Assembly (NCBI GenBank): GCA_964450405.1
Contig: CAYVCQ010000008.1
Span: 87,217-151,216 of the forward strand
From: WRGT01 sp964450405
GTDB lineage: Bacteria; Spirochaetota; UBA4802; UBA5550
Direction: 5' to 3'
Length of the DNA stretch: 64,000 nt
The notes under the pieces were generated by a model, which saw nothing but the letters and a program-made list of their open reading frames with translations, was not told the origin of the DNA and did no database searches. Positions 53,874 to 63,080 of the stretch are shown piece after piece. Both the position numbers and the translations under genes were made by a program. Each line of letters starts with the position of its first letter. Within the stretch, counting starts at the first letter, position 1.

Positions 53874-55061
53874 CTATTCAGGAATTTTCCCTTCCTGTTT
53901 CTCGTTGTCCCAGAAGGGAGAGATTGTAAGCAGTGTATTTATTACTCCGGGGAGTACACTCAGCGCATAATCAATTTCATCCTCGGTTGTATATCTGCTG
54001 AGACTGAATCTTATCGAACCGTGAATTTTAGAGAACGGAAGATTCATCCCGCGAAGTACATGAGACGGCTCGAGAGAACCGCTTGAGCATGCTGACCCCG
54101 TGGAGATATAAACTCCCTCTTTGTCGAGATAAAGAAGAATCGATTCACCCTCAATAAATTCAAAGGATACATTGAGCGTATTCGGTGTACGTGGAGCATT
54201 AAGTCCATTAACCGTAGAAGTCTTTATCGTTTTAAGTATATTTGCCTGCAGTTTATCACGAAGTTTTGCAACACCGGCCATATCTTTAAGATGATCCATT
54301 GCCATCTCGGCTGCCATCCCCATCCCTACAATCCCGGGGATATTTTCTGTTCCAGGTCGACGCCCCTTCTCCTGATGTCCCCCGAAAATCACCGGCCGCA
54401 TTCTTGAACCTTTTCTTACATAGAGGGCACCAACACCTTTCGGCCCATGAAACTTATGCGCCGAGATTGAATAAAGGTCGCAGTTAAGTTTCATCACATC
54501 AACGGGGATTTTTCCTGCAGCCTGAACTCCATCTATATGAAAAATCACACCCTTCTCTTTAAGAAAAGCTCCGATCTCCTCAACCGGCATAATTACGCCG
54601 GTTTCATTATTTGCATGCATTATCGAAACGATTGCTGTTTCTTCGGTTACCGAATCCTTGAGAAACTGAAGATCAACAACACCTTCATGGTTTACGGGAA
54701 CATAAGTTACCTTGTACCCCTCTTTCTCAAGCTGCTTACACATATTCAGAACTGCTGGATGCTCAACAGTTGATGTTATCACATGTTTTTTGTCACGATA
54801 ATATGAGGTTACTCCCCGTATGGCAAGGTTGTCACTTTCAGTTGCAGTTCCGGTAAATGTTATCTCGTAATCATTCTCCGCGCCAAGAAGCTGCGCTACC
54901 TGATGTCTTGCATGCTCCATATCCTTAGCAACCTTCCCGCCAAAGCTATGCATGCTCGAGGCATTACCATAATTCTCTTTGTAAAAAGGGAGCATCGCTT
55001 CGAGTACTTCCGGCGCAACCATTGTTGTAGCATTATTATCGAGGTAAACATCCCTTTTCAT
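53874..55061 (-). CDS. nifS: Cysteine desulfurase (NifS type)
   Basis: The 395-residue protein has the NifS start YLDNNATT, the PLP lysine SAHKFHGPKG and the catalytic cysteine in STGSACSSGSLEPSHVL. It frees sulfur from cysteine for Fe-S cluster assembly. The ATG at 55061 is chosen: AGGTGA is close upstream; the frame start at 55070 is nine bases further up. It follows nifU and is probably co-transcribed. Confidence 0.97.
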   Translation of the reverse strand: MKRDVYLDNNATTMVAPEVLEAMLPFYKENYGNASSMHSFGGKVAKDMEHARHQVAQLLGAENDYEITFTGTATESDNLAIRGVTSYYRDKKHVITSTVEHPAVLNMCKQLEKEGYKVTYVPVNHEGVVDLQFLKDSVTEETAIVSIMHANNETGVIMPVEEIGAFLKEKGVIFHIDGVQAAGKIPVDVMKLNCDLYSISAHKFHGPKGVGALYVRKGSRMRPVIFGGHQEKGRRPGTENIPGIVGMGMAAEMAMDHLKDMAGVAKLRDKLQANILKTIKTSTVNGLNAPRTPNTLNVSFEFIEGESILLYLDKEGVYISTGSACSSGSLEPSHVLRGMNLPFSKIHGSIRFSLSRYTTEDEIDYALSVLPGVINTLLTISPFWDNEKQEGKIPE

Positions 55062-55070
55062 ATATATCAC

Positions 55071-55907
55071 CTATACGCGCTTAATTACAATATTTTTTGA
55101 GACCGATTTACGCAGCTCTTCCTGTACAAAATTCTCAAGTGTCATATGTGCTGTCATGCAGGATGAACATGCCCCCATGAGCCTCACAGAAACCTCATCT
55201 CCATTAATATCTATAAGCTCAATATCACCGCCGTCACGCTTGAGCCCCGGACGGATAACGTTATTGACAACCTCTTCAATCTTTTTCATCTTCTGCATAT
55301 TTGTAAGAGGTTCTTCGCAGCATCTGTCAGCTTTTGTACTGCATCTGCTCATCTCTTCTTCAATTATATCTTCAATTTTAGGGATACAGGTTCCGCATAC
55401 TGTACCTGCACCTGTGAGTTCCATCATATCTTCAATGTTGGTAATACCCTTCGTATGTACAGCCTCACGTATATCTACATCGGTTATATTCATACAATGG
55501 CAGATTATCTCACCCGAAGGCTCATCTTCCACCGGCGGCTTCTCCCCTCTGTAATCAGCAATGGCATTGATCAGAGCCTCAGAGCCCATTACAGAACAGT
55601 GAATTTTCTGATCGGGGAGTCCGCCGAGATATGTAACTATATCCATATTGGTAATTTTCTCGGCCTCTTCAATGGTTTTCCCCTTTACCATTTCGGTCAG
55701 AGCAGATGAGGATGCAATGGCACTGCCGCATCCGAAGGTTTCAAATTTGGCATCAGTAATAATTCCATCGGCAACTTTTATATAAAGGGTCAGAGCATCA
55801 CCACAAACAACGCTCCCGACATAACCTACACCGTCAGCATCCTCAATTTTCCCTACATTTATCGGATTTGTATATAAATCTTTAACTTTTTCAGTATATT
55901 CCCACAT
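55071..55907 (-). CDS. nifU: NifU Fe-S scaffold protein
   Basis: The 278-residue protein has all three NifU parts: IscU-like domain (cysteines in VVCGDALT, FGCGSA, KIHCSVMG), a central [2Fe-2S] BFD-like domain (ICHCMN and VCGTC) and a C-terminal NifU domain with GACSSCMTAHMTLE. The ATG at 55907 is chosen because GAGGG precedes it; the longer frame to 55982 adds 25 unrelated residues. A REP core (55787-55796) lies in its coding sequence, encoding part of DALTLY. Together with nifS it forms a NIF-type assembly system without nitrogenase genes. Confidence 0.97.
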   Translation of the reverse strand: MWEYTEKVKDLYTNPINVGKIEDADGVGYVGSVVCGDALTLYIKVADGIITDAKFETFGCGSAIASSSALTEMVKGKTIEEAEKITNMDIVTYLGGLPDQKIHCSVMGSEALINAIADYRGEKPPVEDEPSGEIICHCMNITDVDIREAVHTKGITNIEDMMELTGAGTVCGTCIPKIEDIIEEEMSRCSTKADRCCEEPLTNMQKMKKIEEVVNNVIRPGLKRDGGDIELIDINGDEVSVRLMGACSSCMTAHMTLENFVQEELRKSVSKNIVIKRV

Positions 55908-56179
55908 AACATTCCCTCTAAAACTATTTTTTATCCGCTTTCCCCGTAAAATCACAGGGGTTGCTATTAAGAATTTCCTCAAATACTCAAATAACTGCTG
56001 AGTAAGTCAACAAATTTCTTTGATTGTTACAGTTATTTTTATTATGTTACAAAAGCTTAACTAGTTCAACAGTATTGTGGCTCGGCAGACTTTTTAGGGT
56101 CTTCATTCCTCAAATCCGGGAAGTGTAATAAATAAATTCACAAGAAACCGATGATAATTTATTCTGTCAGTGCAGAGAG

Positions 56180-56189
56180 GCTCTGACCC
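56180..56189 (-). repeat. REP core, single site
   Basis: GCTCTGACCC lies 10 bp downstream of the pgeF stop and about 270 bp upstream of nifU. It is unpaired. Confidence 0.7.
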
Positions 56190-56198
56190 TTAGAACAG

Positions 56199-56927
56199 CT
56201 ATTTCATAAAGGCAAAATTTAGATTCCTTCCAGAATCTCCGAACCTGTGAGAAAAAAATTCTGAATGATTTATTCTGTTGCATATCCGTGAATTAAAGAT
56301 GTTCTCTTCTGCAACACCTGCTTTCTTAAGTGAGCTTTCTACGGAATTCCATAGATCTACACAAAGTTTTCCGTTTGCGGCAATGGTATCGTCAGGAAAA
56401 TAAGAGGCTACATCTTCATTAACTTCATACGATTCCGGACCTATAGAGGGGAGTATAAAAGCCCTGATATTCCCGGGGTCAGAGCCGTATATATAAATCA
56501 TATCTCTGACGCATTTTTCAGCAATATTGAGCATAGTCCCTTTCCATCCGGAGTGAGCGGCGGCAAGAACCTCGCTTACAGGATCGTATAAAAATACCGG
56601 AACACAATCGGCAGTTCTTATAACAAGCATAATTCCCTTTATGGGAGTGATAAGACCATCGGCCTCACCTACAGCGGCAAGTTCGCTTGACGGCATGTTC
56701 ACAACGTGAATTATTCTATTACCATGTACCTGGTCGAGCATGGCAATTTTTTTGTTATCAATTCCTGTAATACCATGGAGAATACCTTTTTCAGATAATC
56801 TTATTTTATTATATGAGGACTTGTAATCGATAGAGTTTATCTCTCTCCCGATCACACCGCCATGGAAACCGGTCAGACCGGAATCGATGGAAAAATACCC
56901 CTTATTTTTTTTCAATACCTGATCCAT
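56199..56927 (-). CDS. pgeF: Peptidoglycan editing factor / polyphenol oxidase-type laccase-domain protein
   Basis: The 242-residue protein is a YfiH/PgeF-family member: DQVHGNRII (first His), TADCVPVFLYDP (Cys) and AAHSGWKGT (second His) provide the conserved metal site. The family acts as a purine nucleoside phosphorylase/adenosine deaminase-like enzyme or removes misplaced residues from cell-wall precursors. A REP core (56476-56485) lies in its coding sequence, encoding GSDPG. No clear Shine-Dalgarno is visible. Confidence 0.9.
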   Translation of the reverse strand: MDQVLKKNKGYFSIDSGLTGFHGGVIGREINSIDYKSSYNKIRLSEKGILHGITGIDNKKIAMLDQVHGNRIIHVVNMPSSELAAVGEADGLITPIKGIMLVIRTADCVPVFLYDPVSEVLAAAHSGWKGTMLNIAEKCVRDMIYIYGSDPGNIRAFILPSIGPESYEVNEDVASYFPDDTIAANGKLCVDLWNSVESSLKKAGVAEENIFNSRICNRINHSEFFSHRFGDSGRNLNFAFMK

Positions 56928-57114
56928 GGTTTAAATTGACATTGAGATATATTTTTTAGCAAGAATTTTTTTGTATTAAAAAGTAGTAAAATATGGCTGC
57001 TTTTCAGTAAAAAACACACCATTCTCTTTCATGAAAGATTTAAAATTCTGCTTTTAAAATCTGCTATGACAAATTCTTTGAGCAGTAAAAATACAGTTTT
57101 CAGATCTTTACAAA

Positions 57115-58716
57115 TCAGGCAGTGATTTTTTTCAATATCTTACCGACAATGATTCTGCTCTCTTCAATCTGAAAAACATAAGTCAGAGAGAAATAAATAA
57201 TTCCATATACTGACAGTATTATCACAGCTCTGATTATTGTGTGCGGGCTCCCCTGGAAAAATTCATACTTCAAAATGAAACCGGCAAGTGCCGCAATTAA
57301 AGCACAGGGCCAGAGTTTCATCTGGTAGGAAATTGATAATCCGGTGTCGCCGATTCTGCTATTAAGGCCGCGCCTGAGAAGATAAAACTCGCACCAGCCG
57401 GCAATTCCGGCGGAAATAGTCAATCCGGCAGTACCCCATTTTGAATCGACACCTAAAAGTCCAGGAAGAATAAAGGCGAAGATATAACCAAGGAGTGTTG
57501 TGAGGAAAACTCTCACTAATGCAAATTTTAAAGGAGTCCGGGTATCTTTAAGAGAATAAAAGGCCGAGGAGTAGAGCCGCCCCAGCGTTGTAGCCAGCAG
57601 ACCAACTGTTGAACCGGCAAGTATACCCCATACGTAAACCGTTGCATCATGGTCAAACTTACCTGTCTGAAAAATTGCCCCGACAATAACATCACCCAGA
57701 ATCAAAAACCCCGCCATGGAAGGAATAATAAAAAACGCTATCCGCTTAAGTCCGCCGTTTAACCGGCTCTTCAGATAAGCTGCAATTTCAAGATCGGTCC
57801 CTCGTGCTTCACTCATCGCAGGGAGCTCCGAAACAGATACGCTCATGCCGAAGAGACTCACCGGCAGAAGATAAAGTGTCTGAGCATAGGCCAGAGATGA
57901 CACTGCGCCCGCAGGCAGTAGTGAAGCAAGGAGATTATCGATATAGGCGCTCACCTGCACAACTCCACGGGATATGACAACGGGGAAAAAGTTCCGCACA
58001 ACAGTTCGCACATTGTTATCGAGTCTTGTAAGCACAGGTTTAAAATTATGGAGCAGTCTGAGCGCTGAAGGGAGCTGCACAAGAAACTGAAGAAAACTCC
58101 CGGCAACAAGACCCCATGCAGTAATTTCTGCAAGATTATACTGACTGCTGTTCCTCCCGAAAAAAAGCAGAGTGGCGATAATGGCAAGGTTCCACACTAC
58201 GGGAGCGGTATACGATAAAAGAAATTTTCTGTGACTGTTCAGAATCCCCAGACACCAGGCGGACATAACAAGTATGCCGGTTCCGGGGAAAAAAATCTGT
58301 ACGAGTTTTATTGTGAGTTCGCGTTTTTCACCTGTGAATCCTGGAGCAATTAAATCTATAAGAAACGGTGTGGTTAAAACTCCCCCCAGCACAAGGAGAG
58401 ATGTACTGAGAGATAAAAGAACTGCAATAGTAGCAGCAAGCTGAGAAGCCTCATCTTTTTTTCCTTCAGAATTTAATTTAGCATAGACAGGAATAAAGGA
58501 CGCGGAGAGAACCCCCTCTCCGAATAAATTCTGAAGAAAATTCGGGATTTTAAGAGCCGCTTTGAAGGCATCGCCGGCATCGGAGTTTCCAAAGTAATAT
58601 GCAAATGCCCGTTCTCTCACCAGTCCGGCAATGCGGCTTAAAAAAATTCCGAATGCTACTATATATGCTCCGCTTTTTCCGGGAGATGTTTTCTTTTCTG
58701 TTTTAGTTTTTGACAT
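57115..58716 (-). CDS. murJ: Lipid II flippase
   Basis: The 533-residue protein has about 14 TM segments and the MurJ/MviN signature RIAGLVRERAFAYYFG, FLQNLFGEGVLSASFIPVYA and the Pro-containing loops of the family. It moves lipid II to the periplasmic side for wall synthesis, the same pathway as mtgA at 41503. It lies 27 bp after tatC on the same strand. Confidence 0.96.
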   Translation of the reverse strand: MSKTKTEKKTSPGKSGAYIVAFGIFLSRIAGLVRERAFAYYFGNSDAGDAFKAALKIPNFLQNLFGEGVLSASFIPVYAKLNSEGKKDEASQLAATIAVLLSLSTSLLVLGGVLTTPFLIDLIAPGFTGEKRELTIKLVQIFFPGTGILVMSAWCLGILNSHRKFLLSYTAPVVWNLAIIATLLFFGRNSSQYNLAEITAWGLVAGSFLQFLVQLPSALRLLHNFKPVLTRLDNNVRTVVRNFFPVVISRGVVQVSAYIDNLLASLLPAGAVSSLAYAQTLYLLPVSLFGMSVSVSELPAMSEARGTDLEIAAYLKSRLNGGLKRIAFFIIPSMAGFLILGDVIVGAIFQTGKFDHDATVYVWGILAGSTVGLLATTLGRLYSSAFYSLKDTRTPLKFALVRVFLTTLLGYIFAFILPGLLGVDSKWGTAGLTISAGIAGWCEFYLLRRGLNSRIGDTGLSISYQMKLWPCALIAALAGFILKYEFFQGSPHTIIRAVIILSVYGIIYFSLTYVFQIEESRIIVGKILKKITA

Positions 58717-58743
58717 ACAGATCCGTAAAGAGATTTTCCAATA

Positions 58744-59610
58744 TCACCTGTATGTGATTCTCTTCAGATTGCTTCTTGCGACTATTTTTGAAATTATAAT
58801 TGATATTTCATATATGATCATCAGAGGAACACCCACCATCGCCTGAGATAACGGATCGGGCTGAGGCGTAATGACAGCTGCGATTATCCATATTACAACT
58901 ACTGCATATTTTCTCTTTCCGGTTAACATTGCTGGAGATATAATTCCCATACGTGTGAGTACAAGAATAATTACCGGTACCTCGAAAAGAACTCCCATTG
59001 AGAGACAGAAGAAAAGTATAAAACTGAGATAGTTGTCCGCACCTATTGTGCTGAGCATATCCTTTCCGACAAAACTGAGCATTACCTTGATTGCTGCGGG
59101 GAGAAGCAGAAAGAATACAAATGCAACTCCTGAATAAAATAGAATTACTGCTGCAATAATTGTAAGACGCGAAAACATGCGGTTACTTTTATTTAACGAT
59201 GGAACAACAATGCTCCATATCTGGTAGATTATAATTGGAACAAGCATAAAAATTGCCGCTGCAGCTGAAACTTTAAACTTGATCATAAATCCGCCCATAA
59301 GGGTAAATATATTAAGTTTATTACCTGACTCTATAAATGGTTTATTTATATAATAAAGCAGAGTATCTGAAAAATAGAAGGCTACAGGGACTATGATCAT
59401 AAACAATACAGCAATGACTAATAACTTAGATCTGAAACTATCGAGATATCCCGTAAGATTGAAAGAGCTCTCCTCCTTCTGAACCGGAGGTGGTGTTTCA
59501 ACTTCCTTAGATTTATTTATAACAGCGGATTTTTTTTCCGCCGGCTTCTTTACTTTGGCGGTCTTTGCTGCACTGCCGGTTTTCTTCTCTTTCTTTTCCA
59601 AGCGATTCAC
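58744..59610 (-). CDS. tatC: Sec-independent translocase subunit TatC, with Lys-rich N-terminal extension
   Basis: The 288-residue protein has six TM segments and TatC hallmarks: LTGYLDSFRSKL before TM1, the Pro-rich VITPQPDPLSQ turn and VPLMIIYEISI at the end. TatC is the twin-arginine substrate receptor. An unusual 45-residue N-terminal tail, rich in Lys, Ala and Pro, precedes TM1. The initiator is GTG, with a TTG three codons later and no strong ribosome binding site, so the tail length is uncertain. No tatA/tatB gene is in the window. Confidence 0.92.
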   Translation of the reverse strand: MNRLEKKEKKTGSAAKTAKVKKPAEKKSAVINKSKEVETPPPVQKEESSFNLTGYLDSFRSKLLVIAVLFMIIVPVAFYFSDTLLYYINKPFIESGNKLNIFTLMGGFMIKFKVSAAAAIFMLVPIIIYQIWSIVVPSLNKSNRMFSRLTIIAAVILFYSGVAFVFFLLLPAAIKVMLSFVGKDMLSTIGADNYLSFILFFCLSMGVLFEVPVIILVLTRMGIISPAMLTGKRKYAVVVIWIIAAVITPQPDPLSQAMVGVPLMIIYEISIIISKIVARSNLKRITYR

Positions 59611-60000
59611 CCGTTGAAGGATATATTTATATACAATTTTCTGATTTCATTTAACAATTACAGATAAGTATTTTAAGGCAATCAAATATTTCACCCGGAG
59701 TTGCCTTTAAAATTAAACTAATCTGAATTTCGTGAGTTAAAAAAAGCAAGAATATTTTATTGAAGGAAAATCAAATTCGGAATTTGCTTAAAAACTTTTA
59801 TTGATATATCCAGATAATTCTTCTGAATAAATTGAATATTCATCAAATAATAAAATGAGTTTGGCAGGAGGTCCTACCTACTCTCAAACTCACTAAAAAA
59901 TCCTGGTTTTACTATCTGCCGGGAATACGGAAGTTTTTACTGCATCTTCCTCCCTGAATAAACTAGTTATACAATGATTTTGACTGACAATCAGCCCTCA
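59611..60000. other. Intergenic region with hairpin, no gene
   Basis: This 390-bp gap lies between the DUF1566 lipoprotein stop and the tatC start, both on the minus strand. A hairpin, TGAGTTTG (59856-59863) with CAAACTCA (59885-59892), encloses 21 bases and may end the lipoprotein transcript. Nothing else was recognised. Confidence 0.55.
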
Positions 60001-60819
60001 TCAAAAAGCCCGCACCGCTCTAACATGAACGACCTGATTAATCTTATCAAGGTTACTAAACTGGGTGCCGCTGTATAAATTCTGTGTCCAGGCGACTGCA
60101 GCACTGTATTCAGAGGAACTCCAGTAAAGGGCAACGGCAAAACCAGCGCCGAAACCGGAAACATTCGGATTCAAAGCTTTGAGGTTAACATACATCAGAT
60201 TAAGCTCATCTTTTGATGGAAGATACCAGTCCAGTTTACCACCGCCATGATACTGCCGGCACAACTCCGCAGCCGGGTGTAATACTCCGGCCATTGCAGC
60301 AGTATTAGCAGAACCTGTCCCAACACCGGTTGCCGTTCCTCCGGTAATTGTAGCAGAGTTTTTCCAATTAGCATTTAGACTCTGGTCGTTCGGAGAAACC
60401 TCTAATCCATGCGAACCTCCATCACTTACATACAAAACAATCCCTACACCGCTTGGTCCTATATCTCCAATCGCATAACCTGATACAGGCTGCCCCCATT
60501 TTGCATAAACAGTAATATCCGCTGCAACAATTGTCGCATCAGTAAATACTGTTCCACCTCCATTTATCTCACTGTACCAGCCGAGAAAAGTATATCCATT
60601 CTTCGAAGGTGCTCCAGGTAATGCATCAACCGTTGTAGCAGGTGACGCCACCATCTTGCTGACAGGGGTTGCCGGAACAGTTGCACCCTGACTATCGAAT
60701 GTTACTTTATAAATTTTTTCATCCGTAGCTGCATCACCAGCCGCATCAATAACGCATGCTGTAAATGCAAGCGCTGACACAAATATTAAACCAGCTATTA
60801 TCTTTAAATTTGTTTTCAT
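60001..60819 (-). CDS. DUF1566 lipoprotein with InlB-type repeat
   Basis: The 272-residue protein has a lipobox (LAFTAC, Cys22), one beta-grasp InlB/Listeria-Bacteroides repeat (about 38-108, with GYTFLGWYSEINGGGTVFTD and ITVYAKW) and a DUF1566/Lcl C-terminal domain (about 115-272) with LDWYLPSKDELNLMY, LYWSSSEYS and RAVRAF. The C-terminus matches the other DUF1566 gene in the window. These domains are probably adhesive or carbohydrate-binding. The upstream spacer is shared with the divergent gene at 61278. Confidence 0.88.
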   Translation of the reverse strand: MKTNLKIIAGLIFVSALAFTACVIDAAGDAATDEKIYKVTFDSQGATVPATPVSKMVASPATTVDALPGAPSKNGYTFLGWYSEINGGGTVFTDATIVAADITVYAKWGQPVSGYAIGDIGPSGVGIVLYVSDGGSHGLEVSPNDQSLNANWKNSATITGGTATGVGTGSANTAAMAGVLHPAAELCRQYHGGGKLDWYLPSKDELNLMYVNLKALNPNVSGFGAGFAVALYWSSSEYSAAVAWTQNLYSGTQFSNLDKINQVVHVRAVRAF

Positions 60820-61277
60820 TCCCCCTCCTGAGAAAATAATTTTATAATTTCACTTTTATTTGTAGTTGTGATCCCTCGGAAAAATTGACAAAATTTATTT
60901 TTAACTTTTATTTTAATTAAAAATTACAGCCATATTTCATTCGCACGAGACAAGACTAAGGGGAAACCCTTAATAAGTATTGGTAAAAACCCTGATTTTT
61001 TAAGATTGATTAAGTGGATTGCCGGAGTGAATAACGCAGATTTTATTAATTAAATGTATCTGGAGAATTAATTTTGTGCGTTATTAAAAGCACAAAGAAC
61101 TACAGCAATTAAACTTACTGAGGCGTACACTACGCCGCCCATTGCAGCGCTGTGTGGAGAGAATTTCTCCGTTCCTTAAACCGTTTCAAATGATCTTAAC
61201 AGATCTGCAAATTAATGCATTGACAGATGCTATCTCCTTTTGTTATTTCAACATCAACAAAAGTAATGAGGCGTCCC
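60820..61277. other. Divergent spacer between two DUF1566 genes
   Basis: This 458-bp region holds short palindromes (AAGGGG-AAA-CCCTT near 60958-60972 and GGAGA-GAATT-TCTCC near 61156-61170) but no gene. It probably holds both promoters. Confidence 0.5.
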
Positions 61278-62120
61278 ATGAAACTAAAAAGAAAAATAAC
61301 TATATCAATTTCAATTTTCATTATTCTCACTGCAGGTGCTGTACTCCGGTCACAGACTGAAGGTGAAAAAATCGGAGAGATCAAACAGCTTGTTATGAAG
61401 ACTGGAGAAGTTATAGTCGGTTCACCCACAGCGGGAAGCGATATAACAATGGGTGATTTACTCTATATCAGAATAGAGAAGAAGATCGTTCTTCTTCGAG
61501 CGACATTTCCGATGCAGACAATAGCAAAGTGCAAGGCTGAGGGAAAAAACCATGCACTATGGACCAAGGCTGTAATAGGCATGTCTGTTTATAGATATAA
61601 AAAGGGAATAGAAAACAACGAACCAGTTGTCCGTGCTGAAAGCGGAAATAATGATATTGTCAAACGGGGGCCTGGTGGTGGATGGATTTTCTATGACAAG
61701 GGCAACACCAAAGATGGATGGCGTTATCTGGAAGCTGCACCGGTAGATCAGAGTGTTAAAATCGAATGGTCCAATGGTGATTACATTGACACCGGAGCAT
61801 CAGGAACAGCAATAGGGGACGGAAAATTAAATACTCGGAAGATTATAGCAACTCAGGGAGATGGTCAATATGCGGCAAAGATATGTTCTGACTACAGAGG
61901 CGGCGGCAAAAGCGACTGGTTCCTCCCCTCTAAAGATGAATTAAACTTAATGTATGAAAATCTGAAAAAAAATGGAACCGGCGACTTTACGGAATATTAC
62001 TACTGGAGCTCTTCACAATTCAATAAGGAAAATGCCTGGTCAAGTTATTTTAACGATGGCTACCAGAACCACTTTATTAAAGGCGACTTCAGACGTGTAA
62101 GGGCAATCAGAGCCTTTTAA
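61278..62120 (+). CDS. DUF1566 protein with WG-protein-like N-terminal module
   Basis: The product is 280 residues from the ATG at 61278 (GAGG upstream; the frame itself opens at 61227). A signal/TM segment (about 6-26) is followed by a module (about 30-110) with MGDLLY, FPMQTIAKC and GMSVYR that also ends the WG-repeat protein at 28267. The C-terminal DUF1566 domain carries SDWFLPSKDELNLMY and YYWSSSQ and ends RVRAIRAF, like the divergent gene at 60001. The two are probable paralogues in their C-terminal half. Confidence 0.85.
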   Translation: MKLKRKITISISIFIILTAGAVLRSQTEGEKIGEIKQLVMKTGEVIVGSPTAGSDITMGDLLYIRIEKKIVLLRATFPMQTIAKCKAEGKNHALWTKAVIGMSVYRYKKGIENNEPVVRAESGNNDIVKRGPGGGWIFYDKGNTKDGWRYLEAAPVDQSVKIEWSNGDYIDTGASGTAIGDGKLNTRKIIATQGDGQYAAKICSDYRGGGKSDWFLPSKDELNLMYENLKKNGTGDFTEYYYWSSSQFNKENAWSSYFNDGYQNHFIKGDFRRVRAIRAF

Positions 62121-62214
62121 AATATATGCAGGATTTAACCGTCATCTGGATTACATGTAAACAGACTTAATCCGCAGTTTCAGAAATATCGACGGGGAAA
62201 ATTTAACGGGCTTT

Positions 62215-62832
62215 TCACTTTGCTGTTTTATCTTTATTGAGCATAGAAATAAACAGCTTCGCAAGACGCTTCATGTGAGCAACTCCCTCCTCTCTTGTTC
62301 TGTCGGGGTACTTTCCGAATGTAAAAACAATCCCGTTTAAAACAGAGAAAATCAGATGAGTCAGCGGACGTATCTCTTCAGCATTTGTCTCCTTTGCAAG
62401 AATTAGATCAAATGTAGCAAAAAGTTCCCGTGAAATCTCCTTGAGCTGATCAATGGACTCCTGCGATTTGAACTTTCCGTCCATAACACAGTGCTGAACA
62501 ATACGCATATAGTCATAATTATCAATCATCTCTTCCATATAACGTTCAGCAACTTTATCGAGAGAGTAGTTGCCTGAATCGAGTAGATCCTTCATGATAT
62601 CCACCGCCCGCTGAAATCCGCGGAGAGAAACTTCAACATAAAGGGTTTCTTTATCAGGAAAATAAGTATATATCGAACCGGGAGAAATTCCCACCTCTTT
62701 TGCCAGATCTCTCATATTCACATCATCAAAGGGTTTTGCCGAAAAAATCTTCTCTGCAACATCAAGAATAAGATTTTTTCTCTGCTCCTTTTCGTGCTCT
62801 TTCAGATCAGTGAATTTTTTAGATTCTACCAT
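62215..62832 (-). CDS. TetR/AcrR-family regulator
   Basis: The 205-residue protein has a TetR HTH (about 32-55; NMRDLAKEVGISPGSIYTYF) and a helical ligand domain. The start at 62832 follows AGGA; the frame to 62859 is rejected. It is divergent from the MBL gene, and a palindrome at 63040-63053 overlaps that gene's promoter, so this protein is the likely repressor. Confidence 0.92.
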   Translation of the reverse strand: MVESKKFTDLKEHEKEQRKNLILDVAEKIFSAKPFDDVNMRDLAKEVGISPGSIYTYFPDKETLYVEVSLRGFQRAVDIMKDLLDSGNYSLDKVAERYMEEMIDNYDYMRIVQHCVMDGKFKSQESIDQLKEISRELFATFDLILAKETNAEEIRPLTHLIFSVLNGIVFTFGKYPDRTREEGVAHMKRLAKLFISMLNKDKTAK

Positions 62833-62877
62833 GTTTGTCCTTGTTGTAATTTTATACACTACATAAGAGTTTATTCT

Positions 62878-62922
62878 AAGGGCTCTGACCCCTATAACTA
62901 ATCCATAAGGGTCAGAGCCCTT
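62878..62922. repeat. REP hairpin, inverted pair
   Basis: Perfect 14-bp arms AAGGGCTCTGACCC (62878-62891) and GGGTCAGAGCCCTT (62909-62922) lie in the divergent spacer between the TetR and MBL genes. It is the furthest from the RAYT of the paired sites. Confidence 0.9.
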
Positions 62923-63008
62923 ATTCTTTTATATACTCACGGTTATATGAAATCTGGCAAGAGAAAATTATTTTTTTAAGAAATTCGATTTATTATTCTA
63001 AATATTAT

Positions 63009-63053
63009 TTGACAATTTAAACTGAATTTATTATTCTAAACACTGTTCAGTGT
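63009..63053 (+). promoter_or_regulatory. Predicted promoter and TetR-type operator
   Basis: TTGACA (63009-63014), 17 bases, TATTCT (63032-63037), then the palindrome ACACTG-TT-CAGTGT (63040-63053) at the predicted transcription start. A 15-base direct repeat, ATTTATTATTCTAAA, occurs at 62988-63002 and 63026-63040, the second copy overlapping the -10 box. Confidence 0.65.
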
Positions 63054-63080
63054 CAAATACAGCGTTTAAAGGAATAAAGG

